In this document: positions 49,287 to 58,477 of the stretch, in pieces
Position numbering within the stretch: the first letter of the stretch is position 1
How the letters are laid out: each line of letters begins with the position of its first letter
From: Rhodoblastus sp963804045
Lineage (GTDB): Bacteria; Pseudomonadota; Alphaproteobacteria; Rhizobiales; Beijerinckiaceae
Reading direction: 5' to 3'
Length of the DNA stretch: 64,000 bases
Assembly: GCA_963804045.1 (NCBI GenBank)
Contig: CAWDOR010000040.1
Span: 178,927-242,926 of the forward strand
The notes under the pieces: model-generated
The model's database searches: none
Told to the model about the DNA's origin: nothing
What the model saw: only the letters and a program-made list of their open reading frames with translations
Position numbers and translations under genes: made by a program

Positions 49287-52124
49287 ATGTCGCTGATCAA
49301 GGAACTGGATTTTGGCACGCCGATCCGCGTTGCCGCCGAGACCGTGACGCTGACCATCGACGGCGAAAAGGTCACCGCGCCCAAGGGGACCTCGGTCATG
49401 GCGGCGGCGATGAGCCGGGGCGTCAAAATTCCAAAGCTCTGCGCCACGGATTCGCTCGAAGCCTTCGGCTCCTGCCGCATGTGCCTGGTGGAGATCGAGG
49501 GAAGGCGCGGCACGCCCGCCTCCTGCACCACGCCGGCCGAAGAAGGCATGGTGGTGAAAACCCAGAGCGAACGCCTGGCGAAATTGCGGCGCGGGGTGAT
49601 GGAGCTTTATATTTCCGATCATCCGCTGGACTGCCTGACCTGCGCGGCCAATGGCGATTGCGAATTGCAGGATACCGCCGGCGAGGTTGGCCTGCGCGAG
49701 GTGCGCTATGGCGAGGGCGCCAATCATCTCAAGGATGCGAAGGACCAATCCAACCCCTATTTCTCCTATGACCCGTCGAAATGCATCGTTTGCAACCGTT
49801 GTGTGCGCGCCTGCGAAGAGGTGCAGGGCACATTCGCGCTTACGGTGAGCGGCCGGGGCTTTGACTCCCGCATTGCCCCCGGCCCCACCGATTTTCTTTC
49901 CTCGGAATGCGTGTCCTGCGGCGCCTGCGTGCAGGCCTGCCCGACCGCGACGCTGATCGAAAAAAGCGTCATCGACCACGGACAGCCGGAGCATTCGCTG
50001 GTCACCACCTGCGCCTATTGCGGCGTCGGCTGCTCCTTCAAGGCGGAAATGCGTGGCGAAAAGCTGGTCCGCATGGTCCCCTACAAGCAGGGCCAGGCCA
50101 ATGAGGGCCATAGCTGCGTCAAGGGCCGTTTCGCTTACGGCTATGCGACCCATGGGGATCGCATGACCAAGCCGATGATCCGCGAGAAAATCGACGATCC
50201 CTGGCGCGAAGTCTCCTGGGACGAGGCCATTGCTCATACCGCCAGCGAGTTCAGGCGGCTGCAAGGCAAATATGGCCGCGAATCCGTCGGCGCCATTTCC
50301 TCGTCGCGCTGCACCAATGAAGAGGTTTATGTCCTGCAAAAGATGGTGCGGGCCGCCCTGCGCAACAATAACATCGACACTTGCGCCCGAGTCTGCCATT
50401 CGCCGACCGGTTTTGGGCTGTCGGTGACGCTGGGCACGTCCGCAGGCACGCAGGATTTCAAATCGGTCGATCAGGCCGACGTGATCCTGGTGATCGGCGC
50501 CAATCCCACCGACGGCCATCCGGTTTTCGCCTCAAGGCTGAAAAAGCGCCTGCGCCAGGGGGCGAAACTTGTTGTCGCCGATCCCCGCGCCATCGATCTG
50601 GTGCGCTCGCCTCATGTCGAGGCCGAGTATTTCCTGCAATTGCGGCCGGGGACCAATGTCGCCCTGCTCAATTCCCTCGCTCATGTGATTGTCGCCGAGG
50701 GCCTGGTGCGCGAGGATTATGTCGCGGCGCGCTGCGACCGCGACGCTTTTGAGAGCTGGGCGCGCTTCGTCGCTCTTGAGGAAAATTCCCCGGAGAAAAT
50801 GGAAGCCTATACCGGCGTGCCCGCCGCCGATGTGCGCGCCGCCGCGCGGCTTTACGCCAGCGTGAAAAACGCCGCGATCTACTACGGCCTTGGCGTCACC
50901 GAGCATAGCCAGGGCTCGACCACGGTGATGGCGCTGGCCAATCTGGCCATGGCCACCGGCAATATCGGCCATGACGGCGCCGGGGTGAATCCGCTGCGCG
51001 GCCAGAACAATGTCCAGGGCTCCTGCGACATGGGCTCCTTCCCCCATGAATTCCCCGGCTATCGCCATGTCTCCGGCGATTCTGTACGCGGCGCATTCGA
51101 GGCGCGCTGGGGGTTGAAACTGGACGACGAGCCGGGCCTGCGCATTCCCAACATGTTCGACGAGGCGCTCAACGGCGGCTTCAAGGGCCTGTTCGTCCAT
51201 GGCGAGGATATCGCCCAGTCCGACCCCAACACCCACCATGTCTCGGCGGCCTTGCGCGCCATGGACTGCGTGGTGGTGCAGGATCTCTTCCTCAACGAGA
51301 CCGCCAAATTCGCCCATGTCTTCCTGCCCGGCGCCTCCTTCCTGGAAAAGGACGGCACGTTCACCAACGCCGAACGCCGCATCAACCGGGTGCGCAAAGT
51401 GATGTCGCCGCTGGGCGGCAAGGACGAATGGGCGGCGATTTGCGAGCTTTCGACCGCGCTCGGCTATCCCATGCGCTACAACCACCCCAGCGAAATCATG
51501 GACGAGATCGCGGCGCTGACCCCGACTTTCGCCGGCGTCAGCTACAAGAAACTCGACGAACTCGGCTCGGTGCAATGGCCCTGCAACGAGGCGGCGCCCG
51601 AGGGCACGCCGATGATGCATGTCGCGCGTTTCGTCAATGGCGCGGGCAAGTTCATGCTCACCGAATATGTGCCGACCAGCGAGCGCAGCGGGCCGCGCTT
51701 CCCGCTGATCCTGACCACCGGGCGGATTCTGTCGCAATATAATGTCGGCGCGCAGACGCGGCGCACCGAGAATGTCGCCTGGCACCCCGAGGATGTGCTG
51801 GAAATCCACCCGTTCGACGCCGAGCAGCGCGGCGTCAGGGACGGCGATCTGGTGCAGGTGGCGAGCCGCGCCGGCGATGTCGCGCTTCATGCCCGGATCA
51901 GCGAGCGCATGCAGCCGGGCGTGGTCTATACGACCTTCCATCATCCGGGCTCGGGCGCCAATGTGGTGACCACCGAGAACAGCGACTGGGCGACAAATTG
52001 CCCGGAATACAAGGTGACTGCGGTGGAGGTGCGGCGCACCAACGCGCTGTCCGACTGGCAGCGGCGCAATGCCGAGGAGGATGTCAGCCTGCGCCGCGTG
52101 GAGGTGGTCGATGCCGCGGAATGA
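49287..52124 (+). CDS. fdsA: NAD-dependent formate dehydrogenase, alpha (catalytic) subunit
   Basis: 945 residues. Clusters by cysteine pattern: [2Fe-2S] C52, C63, C66, C80; His-Cys3 [4Fe-4S] H112, C116, C119, C125; two ferredoxin-type clusters from C166-C176 and C208-C218; and CAYCGVGC (C242, C245, C249 and C277) next to the molybdopterin domain. The Mo ligand is Cys370, directly followed by His371 in TCARVCHSP; it is TGC, so no selenocysteine. It oxidises formate to CO2 and binds bis-MGD molybdenum. Cytosolic complex with FdsB and FdsG. Confidence 0.97.
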   Translation: MSLIKELDFGTPIRVAAETVTLTIDGEKVTAPKGTSVMAAAMSRGVKIPKLCATDSLEAFGSCRMCLVEIEGRRGTPASCTTPAEEGMVVKTQSERLAKLRRGVMELYISDHPLDCLTCAANGDCELQDTAGEVGLREVRYGEGANHLKDAKDQSNPYFSYDPSKCIVCNRCVRACEEVQGTFALTVSGRGFDSRIAPGPTDFLSSECVSCGACVQACPTATLIEKSVIDHGQPEHSLVTTCAYCGVGCSFKAEMRGEKLVRMVPYKQGQANEGHSCVKGRFAYGYATHGDRMTKPMIREKIDDPWREVSWDEAIAHTASEFRRLQGKYGRESVGAISSSRCTNEEVYVLQKMVRAALRNNNIDTCARVCHSPTGFGLSVTLGTSAGTQDFKSVDQADVILVIGANPTDGHPVFASRLKKRLRQGAKLVVADPRAIDLVRSPHVEAEYFLQLRPGTNVALLNSLAHVIVAEGLVREDYVAARCDRDAFESWARFVALEENSPEKMEAYTGVPAADVRAAARLYASVKNAAIYYGLGVTEHSQGSTTVMALANLAMATGNIGHDGAGVNPLRGQNNVQGSCDMGSFPHEFPGYRHVSGDSVRGAFEARWGLKLDDEPGLRIPNMFDEALNGGFKGLFVHGEDIAQSDPNTHHVSAALRAMDCVVVQDLFLNETAKFAHVFLPGASFLEKDGTFTNAERRINRVRKVMSPLGGKDEWAAICELSTALGYPMRYNHPSEIMDEIAALTPTFAGVSYKKLDELGSVQWPCNEAAPEGTPMMHVARFVNGAGKFMLTEYVPTSERSGPRFPLILTTGRILSQYNVGAQTRRTENVAWHPEDVLEIHPFDAEQRGVRDGDLVQVASRAGDVALHARISERMQPGVVYTTFHHPGSGANVVTTENSDWATNCPEYKVTAVEVRRTNALSDWQRRNAEEDVSLRRVEVVDAAE

Positions 52125-52947
52125 GGCTCCCGCCGCGAAAAACGTCGCGGCGAAAAAGATCGAGGCCAGCGGGCTGAGCCATGCGAGCGAACGCGCCGTC
52201 GCCGAGGAAATCCCGGTGAGCTTCCTTTATGGCGGCGTCGCCTATGCGGTGATGATGGCCAGCCCCGGCGACGCGGAGGATTTCGCCTATGGCTTTTCGC
52301 TGACCGAAGGGCTGATCGACGGCGCGCCCGATATTCGCGCTGTCGACGTCAGCCGTCAGGGCAAGGGCGTCGTGGTCGATATTCGCCTCGCGCCGGAAAA
52401 AATGCGCGCGCATCTGGCGCGGCGCCGGGTGATCGCCGGGCGCACCTCCTGCGGCCTGTGCGGCGTCGAAAGCGCCGACATGCTGCCCGAGGCGGCCAAA
52501 ATCGCGCCCGCCCCGCCGGTCGCGGCGCGGGCGATTTTCGCCGCCTTGGCGCATCTGCAAGCCAATCAGCCGCTCAACGCGCTGACCCATTCGGTCCACG
52601 CCGCCGCTTTTTGCGCCCGCGACGGGGCGATCCTGGTCGCGCGCGAGGATGTCGGCCGCCACAATGCGCTGGACAAATGCATCGGCGCGGCGCTTCGCCA
52701 GGGCCTCGACCCGCGCGCCGGCTTCATGCTGGTGACCAGCCGCGCCTCCTTTGAAATGGTGGAAAAAACCGCATTTTTCGGCGCGCCGCTGCTCGCCGCC
52801 ATTTCCGCCCCCACCGGACTGGCGATAGAAAGGGCTCAGGCGCTCGGCCTGACCCTGGCGGCCATCGCCCGGGCCGACGCGCTGACGGTTTTCGCCGGCG
52901 AACTCGCCGGCGCCAGCGCGCGCAACCGCGACAGGACGGCGTCATGA
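52111..52947 (+). CDS. fdhD: FdhD, sulfurtransferase for formate dehydrogenase maturation
   Basis: 278 residues from the ATG at 52111 (GGAGG 4 bases before), overlapping fdsA by 14 bases. The CxxC motif GRTSCGLCGVE (around 110) is the sulfur-carrying site; REDVGRHNALDKCIG (around 185) is the second family signature. FdhD hands sulfur from IscS to the molybdenum cofactor, needed for activity. Its stop overlaps the start of fdsD (ATGA). Confidence 0.95.
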   Translation: MPRNEAPAAKNVAAKKIEASGLSHASERAVAEEIPVSFLYGGVAYAVMMASPGDAEDFAYGFSLTEGLIDGAPDIRAVDVSRQGKGVVVDIRLAPEKMRAHLARRRVIAGRTSCGLCGVESADMLPEAAKIAPAPPVAARAIFAALAHLQANQPLNALTHSVHAAAFCARDGAILVAREDVGRHNALDKCIGAALRQGLDPRAGFMLVTSRASFEMVEKTAFFGAPLLAAISAPTGLAIERAQALGLTLAAIARADALTVFAGELAGASARNRDRTAS

Positions 52948-53186
52948 GCGATTTTCACCACGACAATGACGCCAAGCTGCTGGTTATGGCCGGACAGATC
53001 GCCGATTTCTACAAGAGCCATCCGCTGGATGAGGCGGCGACCGAGATCGCTGGCCATATCAACAAATTCTGGACGCCTGGAATGCGCGAGGATTTTTTGA
53101 ACGCGGCGCAGGGGCAAAAACTGGAGCCGCCGGCGCTGGAGGCCGCGCGCGCGCAAGTGAGACGGCGCAAGGCCGAAGCGTTCTAA
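52944..53186 (+). CDS. fdsD: Formate dehydrogenase delta subunit
   Basis: 80 residues; MAGQIADFYKSHPLDEAATEIAGHINKFWTPGMREDFL is the typical FdsD core. FdsD is needed for assembly or insertion of the cofactor in the FdsABG enzyme and may not be a core subunit. The start overlaps fdhD by four bases. Charge and size agree with the Rhodobacter and Cupriavidus members. Confidence 0.93.
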   Translation: MSDFHHDNDAKLLVMAGQIADFYKSHPLDEAATEIAGHINKFWTPGMREDFLNAAQGQKLEPPALEAARAQVRRRKAEAF

Positions 53187-53245
53187 AAAAAATGGCAAGC
53201 GGGACCGGAGAAACAAAAACTCCGGCCCGAAAACGGGAGTGAAAC

Positions 53246-54895
53246 ATGACTGCAATTGTTGACGGCGCCGCCGCAAGAGCGCCGCATTGGCTTGATCGCG
53301 AGGCGACCGTCGCCCAGCCCGGCTTCAACCGCTGGCTGGTTCCGCCCGCCGCGCTGGCCATCCACCTGTGCATCGGCATGGCCTATGGCTTCTCCGTGTT
53401 CTGGCTGCCGCTCAGCCAGGCGCTGGGCGTGACCAAGCCCCTCGCCTGCCCCGCCGACATGGACATGATCGGCAAGCTGTTCACCACAGCCTGCGACTGG
53501 AAGGTTTCCGATCTCGGCTGGATGTTCACGCTGTTCTTCGTGCTGCTCGGCTCCTCCGCCGCGATCTGGGGCGGCTGGCTGGAGCGCGCCGGGCCGCGCA
53601 AGGCCGGCCTGGTCGCCGCCTTCTGCTGGGCCGGGGGCCTGCTGATCGGCGCGCTCGGCGTCTATCTGCATCAACTCTGGCTGCTCTGGATCGGCCCCGG
53701 CGTGATCGGCGGCATCGGTCTCGGCTTGGGCTATATTTCCCCGGTTTCGACGCTGATCAAATGGTTTCCCGACCGGCGCGGCCTGGCGACGGGCATGGCG
53801 ATCATGGGCTTTGGCGGCGGCGCCATGATCGGCTCGCCGCTGGCGGCCATGCTGATGAAATATTTCAAGACCGCCTCATCGGTGGGCGTCTGGCAGACCT
53901 TTGTCGTGCTCGGCGCGATCTATTTCATCTATATGCTCGGCGGCGCGCTGGGCTATCGTGTGCCGCCGCATGGCTGGCGCCCGGAGGGCTGGACCCCGGC
54001 TTCGGCTTCGAGCAAGCTGATCTCGCATCGCGACGTCCATCTCGACGATGCGCTCAAAACCCCGCAATTCTGGCTGATCTGGGCGGTGCTGACGCTGAAT
54101 GTCTCGGCGGGCATCGGCGTGATCGGCATGGCCTCGCCTATGTTGCAGGAAATTTTTGGCGGATCGCTGATCGGCAAGCCGGAGCTCGGCTTCGCCGCGC
54201 TCGATACGGCGCAAAAGACCAGCATCGCCGCGATCGCCGCCGGTTTCGCCGGTCTGCTGTCGCTGTTCAATATTGTCGGCCGCATCGCCTGGGCGAGCGC
54301 ATCCGACGCCTTTGGCCGCAAGAACACGTTTTTCATCTTCTTCGTGCTGGGCATTATCCTCTACGCGGTGACCCCGACGCTCGCCCATAGCGGCGCCAGG
54401 GCGCTGTTCGTGCTGGCTTTCGGCGTGATCCTGTCCATGTATGGCGGCGGCTTCGCCACCGTGCCGGCCTATCTCGCCGATATCTTTGGCACGGCCTATG
54501 TCGGCGCGATCCACGGGCGGCTGCTCACCGCCTGGTCGACCGCCGGCATCGTCGGCCCGGTCGTGGTCAATTACATCCGCGAGTTCAACAAGGCGGCGGG
54601 CGTGCCGGCCGACCGGCTCTATGACGCGACCATGTATATTCTCGCCGCTTTCCTGGTCGTCGGCCTGATCTGCAATGCGCTGGTCAAGCCCGTCGATCCC
54701 AAATATCTGATGCCGGAAAAATCCGCCGACGAACTCGCGGCGGCGCGGGCGCTGCCCTCGGGGCCGCTGGGCTCCTATGGCATTGGCGGGGGAAGCTTCG
54801 ACGTGAAGACGGCGCTGGCCTGGTTCGCGGTCGGCGCGCCGCTCGCCTGGGGCGTGTGGCAGACTTTTGTCAAGGCGCTGGCGATCTTCCAGTGA
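53246..54895 (+). CDS. oxlT: OxlT-type oxalate/formate antiporter (MFS)
   Basis: 549 residues with 12 or more membrane segments. The start MTAIVDGAA is preceded by GGAGTGAAAC. GFSVFWLPLSQAL at the first helices, then WLERAGPRKAGLVAAFCWAGG and GLGYISPVSTLIKWFPDRRGLATGMAIMGFGGGAMIG, the OxlT-family core. About 540 residues is long for OxlT (~420); the extra length lies in the loops. OxlT exchanges oxalate for formate. The gene follows fds directly, so the likely job is feeding or draining formate; the exact ion pair is inferred. A strong terminator follows. Confidence 0.88.
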   Translation: MTAIVDGAAARAPHWLDREATVAQPGFNRWLVPPAALAIHLCIGMAYGFSVFWLPLSQALGVTKPLACPADMDMIGKLFTTACDWKVSDLGWMFTLFFVLLGSSAAIWGGWLERAGPRKAGLVAAFCWAGGLLIGALGVYLHQLWLLWIGPGVIGGIGLGLGYISPVSTLIKWFPDRRGLATGMAIMGFGGGAMIGSPLAAMLMKYFKTASSVGVWQTFVVLGAIYFIYMLGGALGYRVPPHGWRPEGWTPASASSKLISHRDVHLDDALKTPQFWLIWAVLTLNVSAGIGVIGMASPMLQEIFGGSLIGKPELGFAALDTAQKTSIAAIAAGFAGLLSLFNIVGRIAWASASDAFGRKNTFFIFFVLGIILYAVTPTLAHSGARALFVLAFGVILSMYGGGFATVPAYLADIFGTAYVGAIHGRLLTAWSTAGIVGPVVVNYIREFNKAAGVPADRLYDATMYILAAFLVVGLICNALVKPVDPKYLMPEKSADELAAARALPSGPLGSYGIGGGSFDVKTALAWFAVGAPLAWGVWQTFVKALAIFQ

Positions 54896-54901
54896 TTTCC
54901 G

Positions 54902-54936
54902 CCGGCCCGGAGGCCACGTCTCCGGGCCGGTTGTTT
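54902..54936 (+). terminator. Terminator after oxlT
   Basis: 11-bp perfect GC stem (54902-54912 with 54920-54930), 7-base loop, then TTGTTT. It ends just before the Irr-box-like dyad. Confidence 0.85.
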
Positions 54937-54953
54937 GGAAGAATTCCAAACAA
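54931..54953. promoter_or_regulatory. Irr-box (ICE)-like dyad before bfd-bfr
   Basis: Perfect 10-base arms TTGTTTGGAA and TTCCAAACAA around a 3-base centre GAA. The inner 17 bases have the 7-3-7 layout of the iron control element, TTTAGAA-NNN-TTCTAAA, with one symmetric A/T to G/C change in each arm. It lies 77 bases before bfd. Irr controls bacterioferritin genes in related bacteria; binding here is inferred. Confidence 0.6.
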
Positions 54954-55029
54954 GCTTATTTCGCTTGGCCATTTCGGCGAAGGCTGGCACTCTTCTCGCG
55001 TCCCGCCTGGAGACGGAGGCCTGACGGCG

Positions 55030-55248
55030 ATGATCCTTTGCTCATGCAATGTGATTTCCGACCGCGACGTGCGCGCGGCGACCAAAAGCTGCGGCGCCAA
55101 GGCGGATCGGGTCCGCGAGGTGTTCAAGCATTGCGGCCGCGCGCCCAAATGCGGCAAATGCATCCGCGCCATTCAGGACGAGCTGAACGCTTCCGACGCG
55201 CGAAGGTCCGCGCAAGGAAAAAGAAATCGGGAACCCGCTTACGCTTGA
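55030..55248 (+). CDS. bfd: Bacterioferritin-associated ferredoxin
   Basis: 72 residues starting MILCSCNVIS, the family start. A [2Fe-2S] site uses C4 and C6, then C41 and C44 in GRAPKCGKC; C35 is a further cysteine. Bfd docks on bacterioferritin, passing electrons to release stored iron. Upstream GGAGG supports the ATG. It lies 38 bases before bfr and the two probably form one transcript. The tail from about 52 is charged and weakly conserved. Confidence 0.93.
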   Translation: MILCSCNVISDRDVRAATKSCGAKADRVREVFKHCGRAPKCGKCIRAIQDELNASDARRSAQGKRNREPAYA

Positions 55249-55286
55249 GCGGTTGATCCCTGAATTTGCATGAATGGAGATTGGCT

Positions 55287-55763
55287 ATGCGCGGGGACGA
55301 CAAGGTTCTGGACTATCTGAACAAGGCCCTGCGCAGCGAGTTGACGGCGATCAACCAATATTGGCTGCATTTCCGCATCCTCGACAATTGGGGCTACAAG
55401 GATCTCGCCAAGAAATGGCGCAAGGAATCCATCGAGGAAATGGAGCACGCCGACAAGGTCACGGCGCGCATCCTGTTCCTCGAAGGCTTTCCCAATATGC
55501 AGGAGCTGAATCCCCTCAAGATCGGCGAGAACATCGAGGAGATTTTGAAGGCCGATCTCGATTCCGAACTTTCCGCGCGCGCCCTCTATCTCGAAGCGGC
55601 GGCCTATTGCCTGTCGATCAACGACCGGGTCACGCAGAACCTGTTCGAACAGCTCACCTCCGACGAGGAAGAGCATATCGACTTCCTCGAAACCCAGATC
55701 GTGCTGATCGGCCAGATCGGCGTTCAGCTCTATGGGCAGAAATATTTGGGGGACATGTCGTAA
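55287..55763 (+). CDS. bfr: Bacterioferritin
   Basis: 158 residues, from the ATG with GGAGATTGGCT before it. Ferroxidase ligands present: E18, E51, H54 and the later E94, E127, H130 set. Met52 (EEMEHADK) is the haem ligand of the 24-mer. Oxidises Fe(II) and stores the mineral core. It is a full-length, intact member. A weak hairpin without a T run lies just after the stop (55766-55781), so the end of the transcript is unclear. Confidence 0.97.
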   Translation: MRGDDKVLDYLNKALRSELTAINQYWLHFRILDNWGYKDLAKKWRKESIEEMEHADKVTARILFLEGFPNMQELNPLKIGENIEEILKADLDSELSARALYLEAAAYCLSINDRVTQNLFEQLTSDEEEHIDFLETQIVLIGQIGVQLYGQKYLGDMS

Positions 55764-55854
55764 CGGAGGCAATCGCCTCCTTCGCGCCGCGAGGCGACGG
55801 CGAGAGTCGGCGCTTTCGCCGTTTGAGCGAAGCTCCAGATTTTGCTCCCTCGCC

Positions 55855-56688
55855 TCAATCGAAGAAAGCCAGCGTGCGAAACTCGATGCTTTGCCGCGGC
55901 GGGGTTCCCTTGGGCGTGGTCGGGTCTTCAAAACCGGTATGGGGCGCGAAACGGGTCACCGCCGCCTCGGAATCCCAGCATTTGATCAGCAGGCATTCAT
56001 CCGGCCCGAGATCGGGGATGTAGGACCAGCTTTGCCCGGGATTATAGGCGAGACTGTAGGTCTCGCCGCGCCTGTGCCGGAAGATCAGGTCGGTCGGCAT
56101 GAGATCGGCGGGATCGACCTTCTGGCCGTCGCCCAGCGCCAGCGGCCAGTCGCGCGCCGCATGGCCGACGGGACGCCAGAGATTGACGATCGCGGCGCGG
56201 CGCGACAGCAGTTTTTCCGCCGCCGCGTCGCCCATGATGTCGCGAACCCTCTGCGGTCCCGAACTCACGGTCTGATCGACATGGGCGCGGGCGACCGGCT
56301 GGCGCGAATCGAGCGACAGGTCGCTCTCGCCGCTGCGGCGGCGCCGGGTATGGTCGAAAACCAGCACGCGCGCGGCGCCGGTGGCCGCCTTGACGATCTC
56401 CGCGACCTCGGGATGACCCAGCGCCAAAACCTGCGCCTCGTCGAAAAAATCGCGCACCGCGCTTTGGTGGCGGACCAGGGCGAAGCCTTCGCGGTCGAGC
56501 GAATAATTTTCCGCCGCCGGACGCGCATTGGCGAGGACCGTCTCGTGCATTTCTATGGTCACATTGCTCTCGGCGACGCCCGGCGGCGGCGGATAGCGGT
56601 AGAAATAAAGTTTTTCCGCGCGGCGCGCGGTATAGGCAAGCGGAGCGAAAATTTTTTGCAGCGTTTCGGTCGCGACGGATGTGGTCAT
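55855..56688 (-). CDS. CmcJ/NvfI-family oxidoreductase-like protein
   Basis: 277 residues, from MTTSVATETLQK (the longer frame is not protein-like). The fold is suggested by VFDHTRRRR, ARAHVDQTVSSGPQRV (the HxD pair of a 2-oxoglutarate dioxygenase fold), VNLWRPVG and the final FAPHTGFEDPTTPKGTPPRQSIEFRTLAFF. These match the CmcJ/NvfI and gibberellin desaturase-like family, which hydroxylates or desaturates small organic molecules. The substrate is unknown. It lies between bfr (opposite strand) and an SDR gene 38 bases upstream on the same strand; the two are likely co-transcribed. Confidence 0.75.
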   Translation of the reverse strand: MTTSVATETLQKIFAPLAYTARRAEKLYFYRYPPPPGVAESNVTIEMHETVLANARPAAENYSLDREGFALVRHQSAVRDFFDEAQVLALGHPEVAEIVKAATGAARVLVFDHTRRRRSGESDLSLDSRQPVARAHVDQTVSSGPQRVRDIMGDAAAEKLLSRRAAIVNLWRPVGHAARDWPLALGDGQKVDPADLMPTDLIFRHRRGETYSLAYNPGQSWSYIPDLGPDECLLIKCWDSEAAVTRFAPHTGFEDPTTPKGTPPRQSIEFRTLAFFD

Positions 56689-56726
56689 CGGGGAGCCTCT
56701 CTTCCGGCTGGCGCTTGGGGCCGCGC

Positions 56727-57437
56727 TCAAAAATTCTCCACCCAGGGCCGCAGCTCGACTTCCCAACTCCAGGCGCTGCGCGGCTGGCGCAGCACGGCGA
56801 GATAGTTTTGCGCTATGGCCTCGGGATCGAGCGTGCTGTCGGGTTTTTCGGCGGGATCGGGCCGCGCCGCGGCGCGCACCGCGCCATCGATGACGAAATG
56901 GGCGACATGGATTCCCCTGGGCGCCAATTCGCGCGCCGCGCTTTGCGCCAGCCCGCGCAGGCCGAATTTGCCCATGGCGAAAGCCGAGGACAGCGCGAAC
57001 CCCTTGACGCTCGCCGTGGCGCCGGTGAGCAGGATGGCGCCATGTCCCGCAGGCTGCATGCGGCGCGCCGCCTGCTGGACCACAAGAAAGCCGCCGAAGG
57101 CGGAGATCTCCAAGGCCTTGCGCACCTGCGCCGGGTCGAGATCGACCAGCGGGCCGCGCAGCCTCCCGCTGGCGTTATAGACGACGAGATCGGGCGGGCC
57201 GAGGCTGGCGTCCGCCTCGGCGAACAGCCGCGCCACAGCCTCCGGCGACGCCGCGTCGGCGGCGAAACATTTCGCGCCGATCTCCCCGGCGAGCGCCGCC
57301 AGCTTGGCGGGGTTGCGCGCCGCCAGCGCGACTTGCACGCCCTCGCCCGCCAAGGCCCGCGCCACCGAGGCGCTGATGCCCGAACCGGCGCCGACGATCA
57401 GCGCCTTTTTATAGGGAAACGCGCCCTGTCTCGACAT
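56727..57437 (-). CDS. Short-chain dehydrogenase with Phe in place of the catalytic Tyr
   Basis: 236 residues, Rossmann motif VGAGSGISASVA at 15-26 and the LVVYNAS strand. The usual YxxxK active site reads FAMGK here: lysine kept, tyrosine replaced by phenylalanine, so normal SDR catalysis is doubtful. Some subfamilies of SDR with this change are known; their chemistry is unclear. Upstream of the CmcJ-like gene and probably in one operon, which suggests joint action on the same compound. Confidence 0.85.
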   Translation of the reverse strand: MSRQGAFPYKKALIVGAGSGISASVARALAGEGVQVALAARNPAKLAALAGEIGAKCFAADAASPEAVARLFAEADASLGPPDLVVYNASGRLRGPLVDLDPAQVRKALEISAFGGFLVVQQAARRMQPAGHGAILLTGATASVKGFALSSAFAMGKFGLRGLAQSAARELAPRGIHVAHFVIDGAVRAAARPDPAEKPDSTLDPEAIAQNYLAVLRQPRSAWSWEVELRPWVENF

Positions 57438-57601
57438 GATGCCCTCATCGCGCCCTCTGGCGTTGAGCTAACTTCGTCCTTCCCGCGCAAAATATCGAGG
57501 GGCGGCGGGAAAGAGCGCGATTGCAATTGCGCAAAGCCTTTCCGCGCCTTGCCTTCGCGGCCCGGCGCGATTAGCTTCCGCCGCGAAATCGGAGAGCAAA
57601 A

Positions 57602-58477
57602 TTGGTCGGCGCGGGCACGGATCGCACAAAAAAACTGTTCGAAGGCGGGCCGGCGATCATCCTGGTGCGCCCGCAACTGGCGGTGAACATCGGCATGTGC
57701 GCCCGCGCCATGGCCAATTTCGGCCTGTCCGACCTGCGGCTGGTGTCGCCGCGCGAGGGCTGGCCGCGCACCGGGGCGCGGCGCAAGGGCGCCTATGCGG
57801 CCGCCGCCGGCGCCGTGCATCTGCTGGAGGGCGCCAAGGTTTTCGACTCCACGGAAGCCGCCATCGCCGATCTCAATTTCGTCTGGGCGACCACGGCGCG
57901 CGAACGCGGCCAGTCGAAGCGCGTCGAGACCCCCGCCATGGCCATGCCGGAATGCGCCGCCGCCACTTTGGCCGGGGAAAAGCATGGCGTCATATTCGGC
58001 CCTGAGCGCACCGGGCTCGACAATGACGACATCGCCCTGGCCAGCGCCATCCTCACCTTCCCCGTCAATCCCGCCTATGGCTCGCTCAATCTGGCGCAAG
58101 CCGTGCTGCTCTGCGGCTATGAATATTTCAAGGCGCGAGAGGGCGGCAGGCAACCCTTCGCGCTGGAGGAGCGTTCGCCCCCGGCGCAGCGCGAAATGAC
58201 CCTGTCCTTTTTCGATTTTGTCGAAGGCCATCTCGACCGCTCGGATTTCTTCCGTCCCGCGTCGAAACGCCCGGTGATGCAGCGCAATCTGCGCAACATG
58301 TTCCACCGCATGAACCTGACCCAGCAGGATGTGCGCACGCTCTGGGGCGTGGTGGTGCGGCTGGTCGAGGGGCCGCGCGAGAAGATCAAGACCCGCAAGC
58401 GCATCAAGCCGCCCAAGCCGACGCCTTTGCCGGAGACGCAAGAGACGTCGGCGAAAGAACCGCCTGCAAAGAATTAG
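57602..58477 (+). CDS. trmJ: tRNA (cytidine/uridine-32-2'-O) methyltransferase TrmJ-like
   Basis: 291 residues from a TTG start with CGGAGAGCAAAA in front; no other start fits. SPOUT knot motifs: LVRPQLAVNIGMCARAMANFGL, then HGVIFGPERTGLDNDD and VNPAYGSLNLAQAVLLCGYE. These are the AdoMet-binding parts of TrmJ, which methylates position 32 of some tRNAs. A helical C-terminal tail follows. It is convergent with the FTR1 gene and overlaps its stop by four bases. Confidence 0.92.
   Translation: MVGAGTDRTKKLFEGGPAIILVRPQLAVNIGMCARAMANFGLSDLRLVSPREGWPRTGARRKGAYAAAAGAVHLLEGAKVFDSTEAAIADLNFVWATTARERGQSKRVETPAMAMPECAAATLAGEKHGVIFGPERTGLDNDDIALASAILTFPVNPAYGSLNLAQAVLLCGYEYFKAREGGRQPFALEERSPPAQREMTLSFFDFVEGHLDRSDFFRPASKRPVMQRNLRNMFHRMNLTQQDVRTLWGVVVRLVEGPREKIKTRKRIKPPKPTPLPETQETSAKEPPAKN

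Noticed and set aside
50393..50402. Selenocysteine in the formate dehydrogenase alpha subunit
   Set aside because: The Mo-ligand codon at residue 370 is TGC, a cysteine, and there is no in-frame TGA in the gene.
53205..53225. Hairpin between fdsD and oxlT as a terminator
   Set aside because: Only six base pairs with an A-rich loop and no T run; read-through into oxlT is more likely.
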